In this document: positions 28,474 to 38,052 of the stretch, piece after piece | How the letters are laid out: each line of letters opens with the position of its first letter | How positions within the stretch are numbered: the first letter of the stretch is position 1 | DNA from: Telmatospirillum siberiense | GTDB taxonomy: Bacteria > Pseudomonadota > Alphaproteobacteria > Rhodospirillales > Magnetospirillaceae | Direction: 5' to 3' | NCBI RefSeq assembly: GCF_002845745.1 | Contig: NZ_PIUM01000003.1 | Coordinates: forward strand, 1-64,000 | Length of the DNA: 64,000 nucleotides | Program-made: the position numbers and the translations under genes | Notes under the pieces: model-generated | What the model was told of the DNA's origin: nothing | Database searches by the model: none | The model's input: the letters and a program-made list of their open reading frames with translations, nothing else

Positions 28474-29466
28474 TCATCCGGCATGCCGCGCCGGCTCCCG
28501 GGCGATGCCACGGATGAAATCGCGCAACTCATCGGTGTCCCGATGAAAAAGGCGAATGCCTTCGGCCAGCTTCTCCGTCGCCATCGGGTTCTGATTGAGA
28601 CGCCAGCGGAATTCCGTCTCGTCGACCGAAAGACGCTCGATGCTTTTGTCCCGGCTGATTGCCGGATCGAGCAGGCGCGGAACGGCTTGCCTACGTTCAC
28701 TCAACTCCCCGAGAAGCGCCGGACTGACGGTCAAACGGTCGCAACCGCACAATGCCTCCACCTCGGCGACATTGCGAAACGATGCCCCCATGACGATGGT
28801 CGGATAATCGAAGCGCCGGTAATAATCGAAAATCTCCCTGACGGAGAGGACGCCCGGATCGGTTTCGGCCGTATAGGTCTGCCCCGTCGTCTTGACGAAC
28901 CAGTCCAGGATGCGGCCGACGAACGGCGAGATCAGGAAAACCCGGGCGTCGGCACAGGCCGCCGCCTGGACCAGGCTGAAAACAAGCGTCAGATTGCAGC
29001 GAATTCCCTGCATCTCCAGAATCTTCGCGGCCTGGATACCTTCCCAGGTGGCGGCTATCTTGATCAAAATGCGCTGCGGATCGACGCCGCGCTGTTTGTA
29101 AAGGGAGATCAATCGTTCGGCCCGGACGATGGTCGCCTCGGTATCGAAGGAAAAGCGGGCGTTGACCTCCGTCGAAATGTATCCCGGCACGATTTTCGAG
29201 AGTTCGGTACCGAAATTGACGGCCAACCGATCGAGCGCCAGTTCGACCCAGTCCTCGTCCAGCGCTCCGCGCCTGCCGCTCTCGCTCCGGCTCCAGGCGA
29301 CCGCCTCCTCGACGAGGGAGGCATAAGCCGGCATCCGCGCCGCGCGCAGAATCAACGTGGGATTGGTCGTGCAATCTTCCGGAGCGAATGCCCGGATGGT
29401 CTCGATATCGCCGCTGTCGGCGACGATGACGGTATGCCGTCTGATCTGGGTAAGGGCGTCTTCCAT
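28474..29466 (-). CDS. tal: Transaldolase (TalB type)
   Basis: 330 residues. [12 protein letters not shown] near residue 32 and the Schiff-base lysine in [19 protein letters not shown] (about residue 140) are clear, with [10 protein letters not shown] and VMGASFRN downstream. It transfers a dihydroxyacetone unit in the non-oxidative pentose phosphate pathway. With AraD upstream and transketolase downstream, it completes conversion of arabinose-derived xylulose-5-phosphate to glycolytic sugars. Confidence 0.94.
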   Translation of the reverse strand: MEDALTQIRRHTVIVADSGDIETIRAFAPEDCTTNPTLILRAARMPAYASLVEEAVAWSRSESGRRGALDEDWVELALDRLAVNFGTELSKIVPGYISTEVNARFSFDTEATIVRAERLISLYKQRGVDPQRILIKIAATWEGIQAAKILEMQGIRCNLTLVFSLVQAAACADARVFLISPFVGRILDWFVKTTGQTYTAETDPGVLSVREIFDYYRRFDYPTIVMGASFRNVAEVEALCGCDRLTVSPALLGELSERRQAVPRLLDPAISRDKSIERLSVDETEFRWRLNQNPMATEKLAEGIRLFHRDTDELRDFIRGIAREPARHAG

Positions 29467-29500
29467 GATTTAAGTCATCTCCAGGCAATCACGACGGGAG

Positions 29501-30196
29501 TCATTGTCCATAATATGCGCCTTTCCCGTGCTTGCGCAGATAGTGGCGATCGAGCAGGGATCGCTGCATGCCAGGCAGCCGCGGCGCCAGGCATTCTGCG
29601 AAAAGCCCCATGTAGGCGACGTTTTCCAACACGACGGCGTTGTGCACCGCGTCCCCGGGATCCGAACCGAAGGCGAAGGGGCCGTGCGAATGAACGAGAA
29701 TGGCCGGAACCTGCCCGGGCGTGATTTGACGGGTGCGGAAGGTTTCAACGATGACATGTCCCGTCTCGACCTCGTAGTCTCCGGCAATCTCCGCGTCGGT
29801 CATCATCCTGGTGCAGGGAATGTCGCCGTAAAAATAGTCGGCATGCGTCGTTCCCGTCGCCGGGATGTCCCTCCCGGCCTGCGCCCAGATGGTCGCATGA
29901 CGGGAGTGGGTATGCACGATCCCGCCGGCGTCTGGAAAGGCCCGATAAAGGACGAGATGCGTGGGAGTGTCGGAGGATGGCTTCAACGCCCCCTCAACGA
30001 CGCTGCCATCGTTCAGATCGACGACGACCATGTCGGCAGCCCGCATCGCGGCATAGTCGACACCCGACGGCTTGATCACCACCAGGGAATTTTGGCGATC
30101 GATACCGGAAACATTGCCCCAGGTGAAAGTCACCAGGCCATGGGTCGGCAAAGCCAAATTCGCCGCCAGCACCTTCTGTTTCAGTTCTTCAAGCAT
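29501..30196 (-). CDS. araD: L-ribulose-5-phosphate 4-epimerase
   Basis: 231 residues. The class II aldolase/AraD fold: [59 protein letters not shown] with zinc-binding histidines, and [10 protein letters not shown]. It converts L-ribulose-5-phosphate to D-xylulose-5-phosphate. ATG 30196 with AAGGGA 7 nt upstream is preferred over ATG 30202. A LacI-type operator lies 34 bp upstream at 30230-30243, so this is probably the promoter-proximal gene of a five-gene operon. Confidence 0.95.
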   Translation of the reverse strand: MLEELKQKVLAANLALPTHGLVTFTWGNVSGIDRQNSLVVIKPSGVDYAAMRAADMVVVDLNDGSVVEGALKPSSDTPTHLVLYRAFPDAGGIVHTHSRHATIWAQAGRDIPATGTTHADYFYGDIPCTRMMTDAEIAGDYEVETGHVIVETFRTRQITPGQVPAILVHSHGPFAFGSDPGDAVHNAVVLENVAYMGLFAECLAPRLPGMQRSLLDRHYLRKHGKGAYYGQ

Positions 30197-30229
30197 CAGC
30201 ATGTCCCTTCCCTTGCCGGCCCGCCTCAA

Positions 30230-30243
30230 GAAAACGTTTACTC
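30230..30243. promoter_or_regulatory. LacI-type operator upstream of araD
   Basis: GAAAACGTTTACTC, sharing the palindromic core AAACGTTT with sites at 41204-41221 and 47103-47118. It lies in the 102-bp gap between the PfkB kinase stop and araD. The likely binding protein is the LacI regulator encoded at 47356. Confidence 0.65.
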
Positions 30244-30298
30244 AGCATTCAGCGACATGGTCGAGCGGTTGGCGTAACGAGATCAAGGCCATAGTCCG

Positions 30299-31426
30299 TC
30301 ATCCTTCCTGACAAATTGTCTGCCGGGTAGCGCATAAGGGCCAACGCCGGACCGCGGGCAAGCGTGCCTCGCCGGCAAGCGCCCGCTCGATGGCCTCCAG
30401 AGGCAACAATCCGGTTTGGGTATCCACATTCCCGACCACGGAAGCGGCGTTCCACGTCGCCGCCCGCAAGGCGTCCTCCTCTCTTCGTCCGAGGGCGATA
30501 AAAGCCGCGAAGGTGGCGGCGAAGGCGTCACCGGCCCCCGCAGTGCCAACGACGTCGCATTGGGCGGCGGGGCAGAACGAAAGCGCCTCCCTGGTCGCGA
30601 CAAAGGCGCCGCGCGCGCCATCGGTCAGAACCACATATTTCGGCCCCAGGGCGGTGACCGCCCGGCAGAATCCGGGCAGGCTCATCTCGAAGCCCCCGCC
30701 GCTCAGCCCCTTGACCGCCGACAAAGGCGGTTCCCCTCCCTCCGCCAGGGCGAGCACGGCCCCCTTTTCCTCCGCCGTGCGCCCCAGAAGAGGAACCAGG
30801 GCTCCGGCCTCCCGCCGGTTGATCGACAGAATGTCGATGTTTTCCAGGCAGCCCAGAAAAGCCGAACCATAGGCCGACAACTGGCGAAGGCCGGGATTGA
30901 CGGCGATGATCGCGCCATATGCGCGCGCCTTGCGGACGATCTCGGGAAAGCATTCGGCGGATTCGTTGGTGAGGTTGGAGACATAGACGGCATCGACGGC
31001 GAATGCATCGTCGTGAAGGTCGGCTGATTCCAGAAGCGTATTGGCGCCACGGAAGGTAAAGATCGCGGCATTGCGGTCGTGGGAAGAAATCAGCACAGAA
31101 CATCCGGTCGGAGCGCGGCCGTCACGCAAGGCCCAACGGCAGGAAACGCCTTCCTCCATCAAGCGGGCCAGCAAGGTCTCGGCCCGCGCGTCCCGTCCCA
31201 GCTTGACCAGCGCCGCCGTGTCCACGCCTAAGCGGGACATGGCGACCGCGGCATTGACGGCGCCACCACCACAATGTGTGGAGACCTCCTTCGCCTCGGT
31301 TTTTCCCCCTTCCTCCAAAAGGAGGAAGGAACTCTCGGCATTGAACATGGTCATCCGCTCGATACGATCGCTGTCGATGATGGCGATCGTATCGATCATG
31401 GCGCCGCCCACGGTCAGCATTCTCAT
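30299..31426 (-). CDS. PfkB-family carbohydrate kinase of unknown substrate
   Basis: 375 residues, longer than the usual 300-320 of ribokinases. The N-terminal motif is CGGGAVNAAVAMSRLGVDTAALVKLGRD; the catalytic/anion-hole motif is GTAGAGDAFAATFAAF (Asp is the base). GGGAG lies before ATG 31426. The C-terminal tail of about 40 residues (LPAVRRWPLCATRQTICQEG) is atypical. It sits upstream of araD within the sugar region, so it may phosphorylate a pentose, hexose or nucleoside; no specific substrate can be assigned. Confidence 0.85.
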   Translation of the reverse strand: MRMLTVGGAMIDTIAIIDSDRIERMTMFNAESSFLLLEEGGKTEAKEVSTHCGGGAVNAAVAMSRLGVDTAALVKLGRDARAETLLARLMEEGVSCRWALRDGRAPTGCSVLISSHDRNAAIFTFRGANTLLESADLHDDAFAVDAVYVSNLTNESAECFPEIVRKARAYGAIIAVNPGLRQLSAYGSAFLGCLENIDILSINRREAGALVPLLGRTAEEKGAVLALAEGGEPPLSAVKGLSGGGFEMSLPGFCRAVTALGPKYVVLTDGARGAFVATREALSFCPAAQCDVVGTAGAGDAFAATFAAFIALGRREEDALRAATWNAASVVGNVDTQTGLLPLEAIERALAGEARLPAVRRWPLCATRQTICQEG

Positions 31427-31470
31427 CACAATCTCCCTATGTGAATTTCCGCGATGGCGCATAAATCGAG

Positions 31471-31512
31471 GAAAAGGGCCTCCTCCCCGACGCGCGGGCT
31501 CGGAGAGGAGGC
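31471..31512 (-). terminator. Probable terminator after the SHOCT lipoprotein gene
   Basis: GCCTCCTC (31478-31485) pairs with GAGGAGGC (31505-31512). On the minus strand the stem is followed by CCCTTTTCC. It lies 43 bp beyond the lipoprotein stop and just upstream of the kinase ribosome site. Confidence 0.45.
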
Positions 31513-31555
31513 AGGTCAAGTCCGACGGAGGATCAGGACTTGAGGGGAACCATTG

Positions 31556-32500
31556 CTAAAACCGGCTCAGAAGCTCGACTTTGTAACGAGCATATTCTTC
31601 CTCTGTGATCAGATGCTTTTGCCGCATCCCGTTCAGCACCTCCAGACGCTTGGCGATATCGTCCGGATCGCTCCGACCGCGCGGCACTGCGGTGGTGGGC
31701 AGCGGAACGGCAACCGCGGATCCCGCCGGAGTCGCGGCCGCGGCGGCGGGCTGGGAGGACGGCGACGCGATGGAGACGCCCCAAGCGGCGGGGGCGATCT
31801 TGGCCCAATCGGGGCGCGCCGGATCCGCCAGGGAAACCGGCCCCTTGACGAGCACGGCGTAATCGGCTTGCGTTCGCTCGCCGCGCGAACCGGTCTTGCG
31901 GGTCGGCGACTCGCCGCCGACAATCGTTTCCCCGACTTCAGGCTCGCGAACCTTGCCGAAAATAATATCGAGCGAACCGTTATCCGGAAAAATGCGGCCG
32001 GCCGTGAAGAACTTCCGACCCAACGCGGATAAACCGCCTGAGTGATGCACCAAAAAAGACACATCCTGGCCAGGCTTCAATCCGGCCAGCGCCGTGGTCA
32101 CCGGCCCAACCAAAGTACTGACCTCACGGTCATCCAGCGCCGGGGTCGTATCGCCCCCGCTCTTGACCAGAAGCACCGCTTCCAAAGCCCGGCGGACCTC
32201 GTTGGTCGATAAGACGAGCGACGGGGAAGGATTGGCCGCGGCTTGAGGATCCAGGCTATCGATGCGTACGAACTGATTGCCGTCATGCCAGACGACCGCG
32301 GCGACACCGGGACCGTCGACCGGTTCATGTCCAAGGTTCGCGAAGCCGGGTTGAACGGACCGATTGGGGACTGCTTCGGCATCATAATGCACCGGTGCTG
32401 GTGTCGCGTTGCAGGCACCGAGCGCCAAGACGCCAAGGCAGACCGCTCCGAAACGACTGCCCCGCCGCGTCCCCGTAAAATGAGTAAACAACCTATTCAC
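31556..32500 (-). CDS. Lipoprotein of unknown function with SHOCT-like C-terminus
   Basis: 314 residues. The signal peptide ends at lipobox LALGAC. A central domain of about 150 residues (VRRALEAVLLVKSGGD, LKPGQDVSFLVHHSGG, FTAGRIFPDNGSLDIIFGKV) is not one I recognise. An Ala/Pro-rich linker then leads to a SHOCT-like helical tail: DIAKRLEVLNGMRQKHLITEEEYARYKVELL. It lies downstream of the porin and may be co-expressed with it. Function unknown. Confidence 0.8.
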   Translation of the reverse strand: MNRLFTHFTGTRRGSRFGAVCLGVLALGACNATPAPVHYDAEAVPNRSVQPGFANLGHEPVDGPGVAAVVWHDGNQFVRIDSLDPQAAANPSPSLVLSTNEVRRALEAVLLVKSGGDTTPALDDREVSTLVGPVTTALAGLKPGQDVSFLVHHSGGLSALGRKFFTAGRIFPDNGSLDIIFGKVREPEVGETIVGGESPTRKTGSRGERTQADYAVLVKGPVSLADPARPDWAKIAPAAWGVSIASPSSQPAAAAATPAGSAVAVPLPTTAVPRGRSDPDDIAKRLEVLNGMRQKHLITEEEYARYKVELLSRF

Positions 32501-32568
32501 GAATTTCCTCCCGCTTGGGTAGACAGGCCATTTCCCCGGCCGTCATTTGGCAACCGCGCCAGGCTCTC

Positions 32569-32610
32569 CGGCCTTTCGTTCCCGGGCCATGTCCGGAAAA
32601 CGAAAGGCCG
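32569..32610. terminator. Hairpin after the porin gene
   Basis: CGGCCTTTCGTT (32569-32580) and AACGAAAGGCCG (32599-32610) form a perfect 12-bp stem with an 18-nt loop that itself can fold. There is no T-run in the porin direction, so it may act in mRNA 3'-end protection or partial attenuation before the lipoprotein gene. Confidence 0.45.
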
Positions 32611-32637
32611 AAAGAAATCCTAGCAGAAGAACCGCAG

Positions 32638-33891
32638 TCAGAACTGGATGCTGATACCGTTGAAGCCGGCGAACTGCGATTTTCCAGCCTGCGGCGGCGG
32701 CGCGCCGATATCAGCCGCGAAGTCTGCCTTGCCCGAATTCATCACCTCACCCACCGTGAAATAGAGAAACGCGTTTTTCGACAGATAGTATTCCATTCCA
32801 GCGGTGAACAGGTTGGCATGCCCGCCATGGTTGTTGACATTGGTGTAGAACCAGGCACCACGAACCACCAGATCCTTCGTCGCCTGGTACTGCGCACCGA
32901 CCCAGCCCATATTGGAACCGGTGGCGTAGACCCCCGTGGTGTTGGACCCGTTCACCACGTTGTAGCCCGCATATTGGGTGGACCCTTTCCCGTTATTGAA
33001 GGCTGAGTTGTCCTGAGTTTTGCCCAGAGAGGCATCCGGCGCGCTGAGACGCTCATAGCCGACGAAGAGCTTGACCGGTTTGAGATCCAGGGTTGCGGCC
33101 AGCGTGGCTTCGTCCGAGGCCGCATAAAGGCTGTCCAATCTTCCGTTCGAATCCTGCACCTCGTCAAACATGGCCTGGAGATCCAGGCGACCAACCGTAT
33201 AACGGAGCTCGACGGCATAACTGTTCGACACTTTGGTGGTTTTATAGGCGGGAGAGCCATCGCCATTGCCAAACGACATCTGGCCGTTGATTTGAAATCC
33301 ACCCCATTTCGGGCTGCTATATCCGACCATGTCGTTGACGCTATTCCAGTTGCGACCATTGACCAGGGTGGCCGTCGACATGTTCTCCTTGAGCATCGGG
33401 TCGAAGTCCCAAATGTGGTCGGTGAGCGACATGTCCTTGCCGAAAGTGAGGGTGCCGACCTGTTTATTGCTCAGCCCACCATAAGCGCGGCGATTGAAGA
33501 GCGAGTTGGTGGCGCCGTTTCCGTTGCCGTTGAACGTGCCGTTGGTGGCATTGAAACCGGACTCGACCCGGTAGATCGCCGATAAATCCGGCGTCAGTTC
33601 CGAAGCGCCATGCACGCCGACCATACTGGTTCCCCAGTCGTTGCCGCCCGCTTGGACGACGGTCCCGGTCCGCCCCTTTGTCCCTCCATTATACTGATAC
33701 AGATCGGCGTCAGTACTGAAGCGTAAGCCGGCGTCGAGACGAAGATAGGCGATTACGCTGGGAACCGCGCCGTCGCCCTGGGACAGGGTGACGTCCGCCT
33801 TTGCCACCTGCGGCAAGCCGAGGACGACCGCGAGAGCCGCGGAAGCGCAAAGAGGACGCAGTACCACACCACTGAAACGATTCTTTTCCAT
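32638..33891 (-). CDS. Gram-negative general/sugar porin (OmpC-like trimeric family)
   Basis: 417 residues. Signal peptide ending QVAKA, then DVTLSQGDGAVPSVIAYLRLDAGLRF typical of 16-stranded porins, ending with an aromatic-rich strand GFNGISIQF (terminal Phe for BAM recognition). Conserved YGGLSNKQVGTLTFGKDMS corresponds to the eyelet region. GGAGG precedes ATG 33891. Lying next to araFGH, with a partial LacI operator and a palindrome upstream, it is probably a sugar-induced outer-membrane entry channel. Confidence 0.88.
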   Translation of the reverse strand: MEKNRFSGVVLRPLCASAALAVVLGLPQVAKADVTLSQGDGAVPSVIAYLRLDAGLRFSTDADLYQYNGGTKGRTGTVVQAGGNDWGTSMVGVHGASELTPDLSAIYRVESGFNATNGTFNGNGNGATNSLFNRRAYGGLSNKQVGTLTFGKDMSLTDHIWDFDPMLKENMSTATLVNGRNWNSVNDMVGYSSPKWGGFQINGQMSFGNGDGSPAYKTTKVSNSYAVELRYTVGRLDLQAMFDEVQDSNGRLDSLYAASDEATLAATLDLKPVKLFVGYERLSAPDASLGKTQDNSAFNNGKGSTQYAGYNVVNGSNTTGVYATGSNMGWVGAQYQATKDLVVRGAWFYTNVNNHGGHANLFTAGMEYYLSKNAFLYFTVGEVMNSGKADFAADIGAPPPQAGKSQFAGFNGISIQF

Positions 33892-34064
33892 CTTGATTCC
33901 TCCCACTTTTTGGACCCACACCGAGGTAATCACGGAGCCGGGAATGCCTTCCTCTCTGCCCGCTCCGTGGAAAGCGATGAGCCCGAAGCCGCTCCCAGGC
34001 CTCATGCTCTTTGCCAGAACGCATTCCGAATACCGGACAAGAAAATTGACAAACCCTCCCCGTC

Positions 34065-34085
34065 ATCGATGGTATAACCATCGAT
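34065..34085. promoter_or_regulatory. 21-bp perfect palindrome upstream of porin
   Basis: ATCGATGGT-ATA-ACCATCGAT: two perfect 9-bp arms round a 3-bp centre, 174 bp before the porin ATG. The centre overlaps a TATACC/TATAAC element. It differs from the LacI-type site 12 bp further upstream and so suggests a second regulator. Confidence 0.55.
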
Positions 34086-34096
34086 TCGTCAATAAA

Positions 34097-34109
34097 GAAT
34101 ACGTTTACC
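34097..34109. promoter_or_regulatory. Degenerate LacI-type operator upstream of porin
   Basis: GAATACGTTTACC matches GAAAACGTTTACT at all but two positions. It lies between the araH stop and the porin start, next to the 21-bp palindrome. Confidence 0.45.
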
Positions 34110-34191
34110 AAAACAAAAACAAAAGAATTTGTAACGAGACTCAAGTCATATTGGCACATACCTTCTTTCTAGAAGACTCAAAAATGGAAAT

Positions 34192-35181
34192 CTAGCCGAT
34201 AGATCTAGTCTTATATCTATCGAATATTACCGCCGCCAACAGAATCCCCCCCCTTACCAGATACTGATAAAACGGGTTTATATTCAACAGGTTCATGGAA
34301 TTTTCGACCGTTCCCAAGATGAGAACGCCGGCGATGACATAGCTGATTTTGCCGATCCCGCCGGCCAATGACACACCGCCCAACACGCAGGCGGAAATGG
34401 CGGTCATTTCGAAACCGATTGCCGTCATCGGCTGGCCGCTGGTCATGCGCGATGCCAGAACGACGCCGGCAACGGCGCTCATCAACCCGTGAATGACGAA
34501 GATCAAGATCTTCGTGCGGACCACGGGGACGCCGGCCAGACGCGCCGCCTCCTCATTGCCGCCGATGGCCAGAATGTTACGGCCGAACTCGGTGTAATTG
34601 ATCAGACCTCCGAAAATGGCGAAGGTCACGAGAGTGAGCCAGACGGGTGTCGGCAAGCCGAGAAAATAGGTGGTTCCGATCACGAAGAAGTCGGAATTCG
34701 AGATGCCGACAGCCTTGCCTCCGGCGACGATATAGCCGAAGCCACGGGCCATCTGCATGGTCGCCAGGGTGGTGATGAAGGCATTGATCCCCAGCTTGGC
34801 GAAGACGAAGCCATTGATCAGTCCGACCACCACGCCCAGGCCCAGGCCGGCAAGGATACCGACGACCACGCTGCCCGTCAGGTTGATGACCACCGCTGCC
34901 ACACACCCCGATGCGGCAATGACCGAACCGACCGACAGGTCGAAATTGCCGGATGCAATGCACAGCAACATCGAGCAAGAGACCATTCCGGCCATCGATA
35001 TGGCGAGGCTGAGACCAGCCATGTTCCGCCATGACAAGAAGTTGTCGACGAAGATGGAACAGGTGACGAACAACCCCAGAAACACGAGAAGCATCCCCGC
35101 CCGATCCAGGAGGACCGACGTGTCCACCTTCCGGAAAGAAGAGGTTCCGCCGACTGCCATAGTTTTCTCCGATGTATTCAT
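34192..35181 (-). CDS. araH: L-arabinose ABC transporter permease
   Basis: 329 residues with about 10 hydrophobic segments. RbsC/AraH family motifs: GNFDLSVGSVIAASG, LGINAFITTLATMQMARG and GNEEAARLAGVPV. ATG 35181 has GGAGGTG 4-6 nt upstream. It follows araG by 26 bp and forms the membrane channel of the AraFGH importer. The neighbouring isomerase-kinase-epimerase genes support arabinose as the substrate. Confidence 0.92.
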   Translation of the reverse strand: MNTSEKTMAVGGTSSFRKVDTSVLLDRAGMLLVFLGLFVTCSIFVDNFLSWRNMAGLSLAISMAGMVSCSMLLCIASGNFDLSVGSVIAASGCVAAVVINLTGSVVVGILAGLGLGVVVGLINGFVFAKLGINAFITTLATMQMARGFGYIVAGGKAVGISNSDFFVIGTTYFLGLPTPVWLTLVTFAIFGGLINYTEFGRNILAIGGNEEAARLAGVPVVRTKILIFVIHGLMSAVAGVVLASRMTSGQPMTAIGFEMTAISACVLGGVSLAGGIGKISYVIAGVLILGTVENSMNLLNINPFYQYLVRGGILLAAVIFDRYKTRSIG

Positions 35182-35207
35182 GGATGCACCTCCTGTCGTC
35201 ACTCAGT

Positions 35208-36722
35208 TCAGACCGGCAGGGCCATGCTGAGTATCTTTTGTTCAGACGTATCCGTGCGTTCGACAATGCCCGACAGGGCCCCGTCGCGCATGACCGCGAT
35301 GCGGTCGGAAACGCCTAGGACTTCAGGCAAATCGCTGGAGACCATCAAGATCGCCACACCACGTTCGGCAAGACGGCGGATCAGGGCGTAGATTTCGCTG
35401 CGGGCCCCGACATCGATGCCGCGAGTCGGCTCATCGAACAGAACCACGCTCATCTGGTCGGACAGCCAGCGGGCCAGGATCACCTTCTGCTGATTGCCAC
35501 CCGACAGATTGCAGATCCTCTGTTCCAGCGAGGGCGTGCGCACGTCAAGGCTCCGAACCTGTTCCTTGGCATTGCGCCTCTCCCAGGTCTCGTTGATGAA
35601 TCCCATCCGGTAGCCGTGATGCCGTCGGGCGGAAATGTTGATGTTCTCCTGGACGCTGCCCAGGGGAATGATCCCTTCCGCCTTGCGATTCTCCGAGCAA
35701 AAGACGATGCCCTGGTCGATCGCGTCCCGGGGCGTCTCGACCTTGGCCGGATGCCCTTTGAGAAGGATTTCCCCGCCGGTCCGCCGCGTCGCGCCGTATA
35801 TCAGTTTCAGCAACTCGGTCCGTCCGGCGCCGACAAGGCCGAACAGACCCAGAATCTCTCCACTCCTCACCCGAATGGAGATGGGCTCCTTGAGACCTGG
35901 GCCGGTGATATCCCGCGCCTCGATGGAGACATCGCCATAGGGACGTTCCGAATAATTGTAGACGTTCTTGATATCCCGCCCGACCATGCGATTGATCAGG
36001 ATGTCCTGGGTCAGGCCCTTCGTCGAATGGAAAGTCTCGATATGGCGGCCATCCTTGAACACCGTGACCGAGTCGCAGATCTGAAAGATCTCTTCCATGC
36101 GGTGGGACACATAAAGGATGGTCCGCCCCTCGCTCCGCAACCGCTCGATGACGGAGAACAGACGTTCGATCTCGCGCGCCGACAGACTGCTGGTCGGCTC
36201 ATCGAAGGCCAGGATCCGGGCGCCCCGGGTCAGCGCCTTGGCGATCTCCATCATCTGCTGCTGCCCGATCGACAACAGGCCCAACGGAGTGCGCGGATCG
36301 ATATCGTCAGCCAATGAGACCAATGCAGCGCGGGCGAGTTCGTAAAGACACGGATAATCGACAAGGCCACGCTTTTTCGGCAGATGGCCGAGGAACAGGT
36401 TTTCGGCGACGCTCAGCTTGGGAACGGTGACCAGTTCCTGATAGATGACCGAAACCCCGGCCGCCAGGCTCTCGCTGGTGCCTTGAAACGCCCGTTCGCT
36501 TCCGTCGATGCGCAAGACGCCCGACGAAGGGCGATAGACCCCGCTCAAGATCTTCAACAGCGTCGATTTTCCGGCGCCATTCTCGCCGACCAGCGCGCGA
36601 ACCGATCCGCTATTTACGCCGAACGACACATCGTCCAGCGCAAGCACGCCGGGAAACGACTTGGAGATTCGGACGAACTCCAGATAAGGGGACGATGACC
36701 CGATCGATTCTCCGACAGACAT
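35208..36722 (-). CDS. araG: L-arabinose ABC transporter ATP-binding protein
   Basis: 504 residues, the same length as E. coli AraG. Two ABC cassettes: Walker A GENGAGKSTLL near residue 40, LSIGQQQMMEIAKAL and DEPTSSL in the first half; a degenerate second loop GLVGAGRTELLKLIYG and LSGGNQQKVILARWL with DEPTRGIDVG in the second half. AAGGAG precedes ATG 36722. It energises import through AraH. Confidence 0.94.
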   Translation of the reverse strand: MSVGESIGSSSPYLEFVRISKSFPGVLALDDVSFGVNSGSVRALVGENGAGKSTLLKILSGVYRPSSGVLRIDGSERAFQGTSESLAAGVSVIYQELVTVPKLSVAENLFLGHLPKKRGLVDYPCLYELARAALVSLADDIDPRTPLGLLSIGQQQMMEIAKALTRGARILAFDEPTSSLSAREIERLFSVIERLRSEGRTILYVSHRMEEIFQICDSVTVFKDGRHIETFHSTKGLTQDILINRMVGRDIKNVYNYSERPYGDVSIEARDITGPGLKEPISIRVRSGEILGLFGLVGAGRTELLKLIYGATRRTGGEILLKGHPAKVETPRDAIDQGIVFCSENRKAEGIIPLGSVQENINISARRHHGYRMGFINETWERRNAKEQVRSLDVRTPSLEQRICNLSGGNQQKVILARWLSDQMSVVLFDEPTRGIDVGARSEIYALIRRLAERGVAILMVSSDLPEVLGVSDRIAVMRDGALSGIVERTDTSEQKILSMALPV

Positions 36723-36810
36723 CCCGGTTCTCCTTGGACACAAACGGACCTTCGAGGAAGGAGGCGCGGAAGAGGCAATAGACACCTCTCCCGCGCCCTG
36801 GGGGCGCCTT

Positions 36811-37806
36811 CTACATCAGGCCCATTTCCGTCAGCTTCTGCTTGAAGTTCTCACGGGTGATCAGCGTGGCGTCGCTGATGGGCGTGAACTTGGCCGGCTC
36901 AGATCCCTTGGAAACCCAGTCGTAGACCATCATCGCGGTCTTATATCCGTGCACGTTCGGACTGAGCAGCAACGAGCCATAGAGTCCCGTGACCTCCTTT
37001 TTTTCCAGTTCGGCGACCACGTCCGTGCCGTTGATGCCGATGCCGATGACGTCGGGAGCCTTGAACCCCGCCCCTTCCGTGGCGCGAATCCCACCCAGGA
37101 CAGCGTTGTCGTTCATGCCGATGACCAGCCAATGCTTCTTTTCCGGATGCTGCGTCAGGATGATGTTCGAGGCGTCGAAACTGCCTGGAATGTCAGTCGT
37201 GCGATTGGCGGCGGAGAAAATGTTTTCTTTGGCAAACCCGGCGGCGAGCAGGGATTCGACGGAACCGGACGTCCGTTGATGGGCGGTATCGAGTTCCTCG
37301 AAGGTATTGACGATGGCGCCGGTCTCGGCCAGGTTCCAGCCGCGCTTCTTGGCCTCGGCAATCAACAGGGAGCCCTGCTGCTGACCGACGGCATGGGCAT
37401 CCATCCCGAGATAGGGCACGTCCTCCATGAATTTTCCGTCGGAACCGACGAAGCGGTCATCGACAGTCACGACTTTCAGATTAAGTGCCTTGGCTTTGGC
37501 GACGATGGACGGGCCGAGCCGCGGATCGGGCGTGCAGATCACGAATCCCTGGGCCCCATTGGCAGCCAGACTGTCGAGAGCGGCGAGGGTCCGCTCGCCA
37601 TCCGGAGTGGCGATCTTCAAAAGCTCGAAACCATGATCTTTCGCAGCCTTGTCGGCAAACCGCCACTCGGTCTGGAACCAGGGTTCCTCCGGCTGCTTCA
37701 CCAGGAAGCCGATCCTGACCTTGTCGGCCGCCCAACCGGGACTCAAAACTCCGCACAACGCAATGGCGGATGACAAAGCGATACTCAAGATACATTTCTT
37801 GATCAT
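36811..37806 (-). CDS. araF: L-arabinose-binding periplasmic protein
   Basis: 331 residues. Signal peptide ending GWA-ADKVRIGFLVKQPEEPWFQTEW; the family features FVICTPDPRLGPSIVAKAK and WLVIGMNDNAVLGGIRATEGAG match AraF closely. GGAGGAAC precedes the ATG. First gene of araF-araG-araH, with its own 246-bp upstream region. Confidence 0.93.
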   Translation of the reverse strand: MIKKCILSIALSSAIALCGVLSPGWAADKVRIGFLVKQPEEPWFQTEWRFADKAAKDHGFELLKIATPDGERTLAALDSLAANGAQGFVICTPDPRLGPSIVAKAKALNLKVVTVDDRFVGSDGKFMEDVPYLGMDAHAVGQQQGSLLIAEAKKRGWNLAETGAIVNTFEELDTAHQRTSGSVESLLAAGFAKENIFSAANRTTDIPGSFDASNIILTQHPEKKHWLVIGMNDNAVLGGIRATEGAGFKAPDVIGIGINGTDVVAELEKKEVTGLYGSLLLSPNVHGYKTAMMVYDWVSKGSEPAKFTPISDATLITRENFKQKLTEMGLM

Positions 37807-37827
37807 TTGTTCCTCCTTGCAATATCG

Positions 37828-37847
37828 AGTCTGAATTATTTCAGACT
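37828..37847. promoter_or_regulatory. Inverted repeat upstream of araF
   Basis: AGTCTGA-ATTATT-TCAGACT, perfect 7-bp arms, 21 bp upstream of the araF ATG, so it overlaps the 5' leader or promoter. No AAACGTTT site is visible here, unlike the other sugar operons. The gap to araB (to 38052) shows nothing else recognisable. Confidence 0.45.
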
Positions 37848-38052
37848 TCCATTATTTAATTACTCAACCACCCACCGGCGACCATTCATTTCCCTGTTCG
37901 ACGCAAAAACTTGAAGTTGTAAAATAATTAACACGCTACCTTAAAGAGAGAAAATGACGCAATATGCAAAAATATTTACAGGACCGATATACCTGCTGTG
38001 CCGGCATAAGAAATTTTTCCTTTGTTTTTCACAAAGATAGGACCATGCACCA

